This document shows positions 11,801 to 20,800 of a stretch of DNA of 28,507 nucleotides, piece by piece. The DNA is from Apostichopus californicus (Eukaryota > Echinodermata > Holothuroidea > Aspidochirotida > Stichopodidae), in contig JAIPMN010007887.1 of assembly GCA_020650975.1 (NCBI GenBank), positions 1-28,507 of the forward strand. Reading direction: 5' to 3'. A model generated the notes under the pieces. It saw nothing but the letters and a program-made list of their open reading frames with translations, was not told the origin of the DNA and made no database searches. The position numbers and the translations under genes were made by a program. Within the stretch, counting starts at the first letter, position 1. The number at the start of each line of letters is the position of its first letter.

Positions 11801-14800
11801 TCATCTCATCACCGGGATGACTTATTTAAGTATTGTTACAGCTGCTGCAGTGTTTTCACTACTTAAAATTCAAGTCAAATCAGCGATTAAGGTTACTTCA
11901 TTAACTAGTTATTTTCAATTGACATTACCACTAAGAATCAAAACTGTGTCAAATCTGAAATCTTCCCACTCAAAGTCGGAGGAAATAAGGACGCTTTTTA
12001 CGGTTGAAAAAATGTGAAAAACTTCACCGAAGAGTGTGAGTCTTCTTCACGTGTGATGTAAAATTAATTAGGCATTTCTAGGGGTGTTAAAATTTCAGGC
12101 TGTTATTTGACTTCAATCCATCCAAGTTTCACAGTTCATAGTGATATGTTTTTATCCTATATTTGTTTGTCTGTGTTTTTTTGTTTTGTCTTTTATTTTG
12201 TCTTTCATGACTAATGGCATATGTAAGTAGACACTAATTGCTACCCAACCGCTTGGGATTGTTTACAGCTGATATTTTTAGCTTAACATTTCTCTTTAAG
12301 GAAACAAACGTAGCCTTTCAAAGACTTGTAGGGCAAAGGTGAACAAGAAGCATAAAGCGACAGAAGTATGTAATCAGTACACGTCTTTGAAACTTACATG
12401 AAAGGTAACCGTATTGTCATGTTTGAATTGAAGTGATGGATTACAACCAGGAAACAGACGAGTTACTTTTATCGTGAACAGACAGGTCTGTTTCATAGGA
12501 TATATGAACAGAGATGTGTGTCAAACCGGTTTGTTAGATACAATCTTGAAACAGACAGACAGTTCTGTGCAAGATAAGAAACAGACAGATCTGTGTGATG
12601 TGAACAAGAAACAGATAGGTCTGTTCCATAGGAGATTGAAACAGACAGGTCTTTTATTAATTTTAATGTTAACAGAAAAAAGCTATTGACAATTCATAAT
12701 CATGGACGTTAAATATGAATCTTAGAGACTGACTTCAGTCAGCTTGCGGCTTTGGTGAGCCAATGAGGCTTCTTCGCGAGTTCCTGCTTGCAGGAGGATC
12801 TAAAATACATACATACTTACAAAAATATGTTAAAGATGGACTGAAGACAGACCAGTCTCTTGAGTGTAGTCTAGAACAGTCTGATGTAGATGCAGACAGC
12901 TAGATGTGTTCCTTATGAACTAGAAATAACAGTAGACAGGTCTGTTCAGTACAAGATAAGAACAGACACGTCTGTTTATCATGAAGAAGAAACAGACCGG
13001 TCTGTTCCATAGTGTTGACAGAGATGTGTGTTTAGGTTGAACTCAATACAGAAAGGTTTGTTGAGTTCAGCTTAGAAACAGACTTGTCAAGTACATAAAA
13101 TAAGAAACAGACCTCTTCACTGTGAGGAGAGGCCAACATTCTTCATATCTGTTATGTATAAACTAGAAATACTAAAAGTCTGGGAATATTTTGTCAGATA
13201 TTACATCTCAAAATTGTATGCAAACAGAGCATTGTGCTAGATGCAAGTGCAAAGATGCATAGCAGTTTTAGTACAAAGGATCCATAGAATTTATTGGAGT
13301 ATTTATAAATTCAAAGCCCTCGAAACTACTACACAAAATTTGGGCGTTAAATTATTCCCTGAATGTGTAGATAGGGGGAGGGGGGGGCAGGGTTGGCATT
13401 AATGAATATTAATTTTTTACTGGTAGGAAGTGAAGAAAAAGGGCACTAATGTTATTCCTGAATTTTGAAAGTGGCACTGTGCAATGCAAAGATCTACCAG
13501 GTTTTGTGGGGCACTATGCTAAGTGTTATTTCTCCATGTAAAATTTTGGTTCACCTATGTATTATATTACCCTCACATTAGGTTCAGTGGCTATTTCAGC
13601 CTACAGAACTTATAAATAAAAATAATCCACATATAAATTTCTATAATGTAGTTGTAGGCATGATAAGAGTGAAGTGTAAGAGTGACATGTGTAATCATGA
13701 AACAACTATTAATTTTGATTAGGTAGTTTGAAGTAAAGTGTAAATCAAAATAAAGGCATGCCCCTCCCCCACAAAAAACAATAACAATCATAAAACATTT
13801 TTTTTTCTGTTTCTGAGGTTATTATTAAGAGTGAGCACACAGTAATTAGAGTAGATACATGTAAGTAATGTCTCTGGCAAACTTCTAGCACAAATACAAC
13901 AGCATTGATATTAGTACAAGTAGAAGTCCCCGTTGCATGAGTACAAGTAGAAGTCCCCGTTGCATGAGTACAAGTATAAGTCCCCATTGCATGAGTACAA
14001 GTGCAAGTATTAGCCTCTAAGTAGCAGTACTTTATATTGTGCACTAGAATCTATAAATAGATTTTCCAAACGGTAAACGGTACTTGAGCAGGGAACAAGT
14101 TTGGTCTCCGGTATAAGAAGACATCCCAAATGTAGAGTAACAGCACCTTCATCTCTCTCTACAAACAAATGAAAATATCAAAGATGAATATCTCTCGAGC
14201 CCAAAGAAGCAATTTAAGTCCTTTCTGACATTTACTTTCCTTTTTTCTCTCTCTCTTGCACTGTGCAGGTACCCCAGTGTATTTGGAAGAACATCGTGTG
14301 TTACCAGCTGGCTGGAACTACCCAGATGTCGACGACTTCCCGATCTACGAGACAGAAGAAGACACCGATCTGGAGTACCTGATAGACCTAAGAGAAGGTC
14401 CTCCGACATACGACAGCGTCCTCAACAGAAATTCAGAGTAAGCTTATAATACGTTCTTCGGTTGTAGTCAGATTTTCAGAATGACTTTTCACATTTTATC
14501 TGGTGGTCCAAGATAACGAAATGTCATTGTCATACAAGAAGAGTCACCCTGATGGGTGATAGAGCAAGGCACAGGTAGGTCCTCTGCTGTTCAATGTGAT
14601 ATCACAAAATATTGAATCGGGAGTTCAATGTTATTTATGAGGGGTAAGAAAATAACAAGTTTCATATATATCCCACTGCATTGACATTGTGTGTTCACTC
14701 CTGTAGAAAGGCTAAGGACTCCATAGAAAACATGTCCTCTTTACTTCATGTAGGCCACAGATCACACAATAATGTGTTATTTGTCATTTAATACCTATAT

Positions 14801-17800
14801 TATATATTGTGAAGGTGTTATCTCAGGTTAATTAAAACAAGTCTCATTGTTTTCCTCTCATTAATGATTCTTCCTTTTTTAAAGTGTTCTATCACATTTA
14901 ACGTTCTGAGCCCCACTTCTCGCATATTTTCTCCTTTCTGAAAACATGATTTGAGCATTATTTGAATGATTCGCCCTTAGAACTACCCCATATATGTGGA
15001 TTGTAATCAAACTTACAGAGTTCCAAAGACTTAAAGCACTTCTTACTTACAGTGTATTGTCAATTTTAATTAAAAGTGTAATATGATCCTCAGTACAGAG
15101 GTTGTCTGTTTTTATATCCCAGTGTGAATAAGTTATCCCTCGCTGAACTACTCTTATCGATAATTTTAAAAATGCTGTCTTTTCCTTTCCTTGAGAGAAA
15201 TAGAAATTCATCAGGGGCAATCTTCGTCAGCATAATTCCACTTGAAGTCTTTGAAATATCTGACTGCATTTTATAATGAAAAGTGACCTGCTTTAGTTTT
15301 AAACTCGTGAAGAGACTATCGTTATAGTCAGTCGTTATGTGAGCGTGCTAAAGAACAAAGACATATCTCGTTTATTAAAAAAATAATGAGAGTGGGGGTG
15401 TACAGAAGGATTCAATAAATGAAAGTAAAAATAATTTGAATAAGTGTCGAGAAGGCACTGCTAACTTGAAAGTCGAGACTTTGAGCTGATAACACCTCCA
15501 GAGCAAGGATATCTGTTTTTTTTTTCCTTATCTTTTATATGAATATTTGATGAAGAAAGAGAGAGTAGATGAAAAGAGAAGCAAGTAATGAACAGTGGGG
15601 TTCCTTTACTGAACAGAAATTTGCAAAGTCTCTTGGTAATCTGACTTAAGACAGACTTCTATCATCCTACTTGGAGTAGCATTGCAATCTGCGAAAAGAG
15701 TAGATATCACATGCATAAAATAAAAATGTAGATTACAAGAATTAAGTCAATACTATAATAAACCAACTGAGCTTTGTTTGCAAGATAGTCATAAATATTT
15801 AGTTATTCAAAATATGGCAAGCTTTTTTGGTTTATAGTTGCCCCAGTTCAATATTAAGATTTGATTTTCTTTGATCTCAAGAGACAGATAGTATGTTGGT
15901 TTTTTTTAATTGTTAGTAGTTGCATCCTCTACAATTTAAGGTAAAATTATTATCATTTCAGTCTGCTAGGAATAGCTAATGCTGAGCTAAATTTTCAAAA
16001 CAGACTTGTATTGTCATCAGATTTCTGTCTTTCCTTTGAGTTTAGATTAGTTAATGAAAACGTAACAATTATCTTAAAGTTGTATCGAACAGAGAAAGAT
16101 ACATGCTACAGAGCTATATGTATTGATCAATATTTTTTCAGTAACTTGACTATATCTTCCGTGATTAGTTGACAAAAAAAAAAAGACTGTTAACAATATT
16201 AAAACTAGTCTTGACAAGCTTAACCATTTGTTTGTGGTTACACAATGAATTGTTAATAAATACGTATTTTGTTTTAATTCAACTAAAGGGTATAGCCACT
16301 AATGACCTGAGGGTATGAGGAGCTCTGTACGGACATTTTCATCTTTTTTTACTTTCCTTTCACTTAAATTGAGTTAGCTTTTTTACAGTTTTTGTTTTTT
16401 AAGAAACAGCATTACTCAGGACACATAGGACTTCATACTAGGTCACTGGGCATCCACTTTAATACTGGTCAAGTAGAGAGGGGGGAAGAAATGGAGTAGA
16501 GATGTATATTCTGTACTCCAGAATTGATAAGAACTCTGTGGAATGTCATCAGAAATGTTGAAAGTTAGAAAACAGTTATTTTTTTGATTAAATATCAATC
16601 TTTTTTTGTTTGAAGATGCATAGTCACATCATTTTGGCAGAAATTGATCAGACATGTACGACATGTTTGGTCACATTTTGTTCAGAGTTTTAACTCTCAT
16701 ATGGTTGTTTTACTTTGTACTTTTCACAGCGAGTTATCTCTACCAATGACTGATGGCTCCGACAGTGATGAAGTAGCCCTGTCTTTTGATTCAGACGACG
16801 CTAGTGAAGAACCAAAGAACACAGATGACGTTGCTGCAGCAGTCTTGACCGACACCGAGCAGATTGCGATGGAAGAGAGGGACGACGAAGATACCGGCAG
16901 TGTCGTATCTCTTACAGACATGAGCTTCGACATCCGAGAACCCACGGAGGATAGCGTAAAGCAAGAAGAGGACGACGGCATTGCACAGTTGCTCTTCATA
17001 TTGCAGGACGAATTCAAAGAGGGAAACAACGTCCAGGATGTGCTAGACGGCACTGCAAAGTTGAGAAAGTCCAGATCCGTCGGGGATTTGAGAGACAGGA
17101 GACCATCTGTGGATAGTTTCAGTAGTGAAAGTTCATCAGTCAGGAGTTTATGTCTTTCGGATTTGGATCATAGCTTCAGAAATCACGACATTTCCTGGCA
17201 CAACGACGATGCCTTTGCGAGGAGTAGAAAGTCAAGTAGTGCAACAAGCCACAATCTAAGTGAGAGCAGCAGTATTCATTCCCCAATCGACAATCCTGTC
17301 CTCCTATTCCCCTCGCATAATGAAGAAGATGATGAAATTCCTGTTTCAATGATAGATATCCCTTCCCCAGATCCTGTGTCCTCTCCAGAAGTATTTATAG
17401 AATTTGACATTCCACCTAGAATTGACCTTTCAGAAGAAGCAGATTCTGCAATAGCAAAGCCAGAGATAGATGATGATAACTTGAAAGATGGAGGAGACAT
17501 TAGGGAGGATGAGGAAACTCTGGAAAGCATTGCGGCATCATTTAAAGCAGAAGATCATCCAATCCCGGAGGAGCAAATTTGTGCAATTTCAAACAAAGCT
17601 GATATAATAGGGAACGAAAGCAAGAAAACTGAATCAACCGCAGATAGAAAGTCGCTGAATGTCGCCGACGTAGAAGAGTCCCTTGACGCATTAGTGAAGT
17701 CATTTAGAGTGGATCAGATTAAAGAGGTTACAAAAAGTCCTGTAGTTGGGGCCTACAAAGACCCTGTGGTGAAAACGGATGGAGGGAGAACAAAGACTAG

Positions 17801-20800
17801 TCTAAAGGGACTCGTTGAAGCTCTGATAGAAGTCTCACATGTGGTTGATCATGGGCAGTTCTCAAACTCTAAAGAAGAGGAAGATGTCTTTAGGACATCA
17901 GATGAAAATGGGAATCACAAGTCCATGTTAACAGAAAATAAAGTGGTTTCTTCTGCCACTAATGATGAGGTGGATGAAAAAGACAATGTTCTTTCACTTC
18001 CAGAATTAGAACTGCTGGACAAAACTGAAGTTAACATAGAAGATAACATAGCGGATGAAGAGGGTTATCCCTCAAAGTGCAAAGTAACTTCCCAAGAAGT
18101 TACCTCACCTCTGGTGAGCACATGCAAAAGTGAGGACATGGTCTTGGTAAAAGATTTAATGATTTCCTATAATGAGGCTTCTGTGGAAACTGATGGTGAT
18201 GGTAGAAAGGTCCTCGGCAAAAGCAAAGCAGGACAGGATGAAGTGGGTGTCAGAGTTGAAACTTTTACTGCAAGTGCAAGAGTTGTTGATGCCTTCCCGC
18301 AAAATAATGATGAAAAAGAACTGTCTGAGAGTTGTGAAAGAGAAAATAGTGATTTGGTTAAACTAGTTTCACAGAAAGAAAAGGCAAACAATGGAGTGTC
18401 TTTTACACAAATGAAGTCACCATGTGACATCCCCTTACCAGAGGAAGAGATCTCTCATCCAGAGATAGCTGGAGTAAAACATGCGGGCTATGCTTCTCCA
18501 GAGGAAGAAAAGAATGAAAGGACAAGTCCGTCCAGGTTTCAACCTCAGCTGCTGGATGAAGCCCACGGAATTCAGCTGGCTGCTCTTTTGGCTCTGGATG
18601 CCAGTATGGAGGATAAAGAGGCAGTGAATCCCAGGGTGCCACTCTTAAGAGATGAAGAAGGATCGGACTCTGGTAACGAGACCATTGCCTCAGAGTGTGC
18701 AGATGGCCCGTCCAGCGAACCACCAAACAGTCTGAACGGTGTGGATGCACCAATGGGCGCAGAAGCAGCAGATGCATCCGTAGCAGTTGGAGATAGCCCT
18801 TTGAACCGATTTGATGTTTGCAATAAGTTTTATGACCTGGCAGTTGAAGAAGGTGTGGATGCTAGGTCTCATGGTCTTGGTGTTGCCATTGATCACGATA
18901 CACTTGCTAGCATGCGAATCCTCCTTTCCGTCAGTGCAGGGACAGAAGACGTTGAAACCTTCAGCGAGCATAGAGCAGGCACACCTTCGGACCTCTCTAA
19001 AGATCTGGAACAGAGCTCAAATGAAGACCCAAATGCAGGTCAAGTTACAAGAGTTGAAAGTCTTTCACCGAAAGGATTGGAACAGATTGATTTCCTAATC
19101 GCTTCTCTGACAGTTCAGCCTCCTCCTGGGTTTGACGACACTCTGGACGAGGACACGCTCGTCATCACGCCTCCGCCATCCTTTGACGATGGATCACAAG
19201 ATTTACCAGATGAACATCATCTACTTGTTGCCACTGGAGATGTCAAAGCCCCATTCTCTAAGAGCTCGTTATCTAGCAAAAGAGATGCTGGAGACACAGA
19301 CGCTGTTCCCGGCCGTGAACTTGAGAGTACCGAAACCCCTGCAGAAGCTCCACCCATCCAACCACCAAGGAGGAAGCGTATGCTGATGTTCATTCCTCAA
19401 CCAGAGGTGGCTCCAAAGAACAAAATAATTCACAATGATGGACTACAAGAAGATGGAGAGAAGTCTACTCCTACCCCACCTCCGAGAAGGAGAATTTCGA
19501 GGAAATCCTCCAGCAGCATTCCAGGACATCCAAATCGGAGTAACAAAGAGGGCTCTTCTGTCGGCGAGACTGGAAGGGTAAAGAAACCCTTGCAGCGCAG
19601 TGCAACCTTTACTCAGGGAGAAGATGACTCTACGGGAGGTCAGAGACTTAACAGTGGAAACGGAAATGTTCCTTCTGGTAAACTGTTGCAGGATTCTCCA
19701 TCTTCATCACCTAGGAATCGTCATAACCTCATCGGCGACTCGATCTCTAAAGTCTTCTCACCAGTAAGGTCATGGAGTTCCTTCAAGGAATCCATACTAT
19801 TGAGGGCCACCAAATCACGTCCCAAAACGAGCCTGAAGTCTCTCTGGCCCAAGAGTTCCTCGGGGGAAGCCAACGAGGAGGAGGTGCAAAAGTGTCAGTC
19901 TATGGAGGACATCTTAGGAGGCTTGGACGAGGAAGTAGATGACGATGACTTTGCAGCTCCGATGATCAGAGAGAGGTTGAATTCCACCTTGCGCCGCAGC
20001 GAATCCGTCGGGGGGAGTCTACAGAAGAAGATCACGGATGAAATGATACCCTATGTGAAGACTTGCGAGACTGTGGTTTTGCAGCAGGAATTCTGGCGTA
20101 AAGCTGGGATAAGCACCCCACCACCAAGGAGGCCTGCACCTCCAGTCCCTGGCCATCCTCCTTTGTCCAAAAAACATGGCAGCTCACAGGAAGTCAATAT
20201 TGTTACAAGCCAGGTCAACGTTACAAGGTCGGTTGAATCAGACTTTGATGAAGCAGAAGGAGACTCTGAGACGTGGTCGCCCACACCGCCTCCTCTCCCG
20301 CTGTCCAAACCTCCAGAGAGTGCAAGTTTGCTGGAGGCTAAATCGTCATCACTACCGGTTGGGAATAAAAGGACCATTGCAGAAGATGTCATAAATCATG
20401 TGAAATGTAAAGAGTACGGCACTTTAGAATCGGTACCAGACGTTTACATGGACATTCAGATGCTGTGTCATGTTTTGGAGACGACTGCTAACAACAAGCA
20501 CGACGTTGCTGTGACAACGGAAGGTTTCAACCAGCTCAAGGATCACCTCATGTTAGAGATACGAGAATTCACCAACAACAGCAAGATGCTTGTGACAAGT
20601 CTAAACCACCCTGTCGAGAGTCTGATGTCGTCGATGAACGAATGCATGCATACCTTAGCGAGGTTGGTGATGAGTGGACAGCGAACAGTCTGCAGCCTGC
20701 ACTCAGAGTTGATTGCCAGCCGTTTGACACATAAGGTAGGAGAAGAAACTCCTTGTTACAGTTTTTGAGGTCATTCATTGCCTCTGAACCTAAAATAGCT

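Larger units (their letters stand above)
9326..14268. other. Intron 5, repeat-rich
   Basis: A phase-1 intron of 4.9 kb, the longest in the window, from GTAAAC to TGTGCAG. Contents in order: an open but unconvincing frame to 9681, a C-run (9376-9383), a tRNA-derived SINE (9831-10208), AT-rich DNA without recognisable features (10215-11570), a CCCCTT polypyrimidine tract (11560-11660), a 30-bp palindromic minisatellite (12451-13118) with an insertion inside it, a G-tract (13374-13388) and a 27-bp minisatellite (13914-14015). No additional exon was recognised. Confidence 0.75.

Noticed and set aside
12451..13118. CRISPR array, suggested by regularly spaced palindromes
   Set aside because: The whole 30-bp unit is repeated, not a repeat plus unique spacers; copies are degenerate, and the locus is an intron of an animal gene.
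13745..14044. Minus-strand ORF with a Cys-Thr-His repeat
   Set aside because: It is the translation of a 27-bp minisatellite; there is no domain and no splice or start support.
14149..14409. Minus-strand ORF over exon 6
   Set aside because: The plus-strand frame has correct splice phases on both sides; the reverse frame is a shadow.
16644..16729. Start of the giant ORF as a true N-terminus
   Set aside because: It begins at a TTG in intronic sequence; the acceptor at 16729/16730 and phase continuity with exon 6 show that 16730 is an internal exon start.
16724..18971. Several minus-strand, serine-rich ORFs within the giant exon
   Set aside because: They are antisense shadows of the coding strand, whose Glu/Asp-rich codons read as Ser/Leu in reverse.
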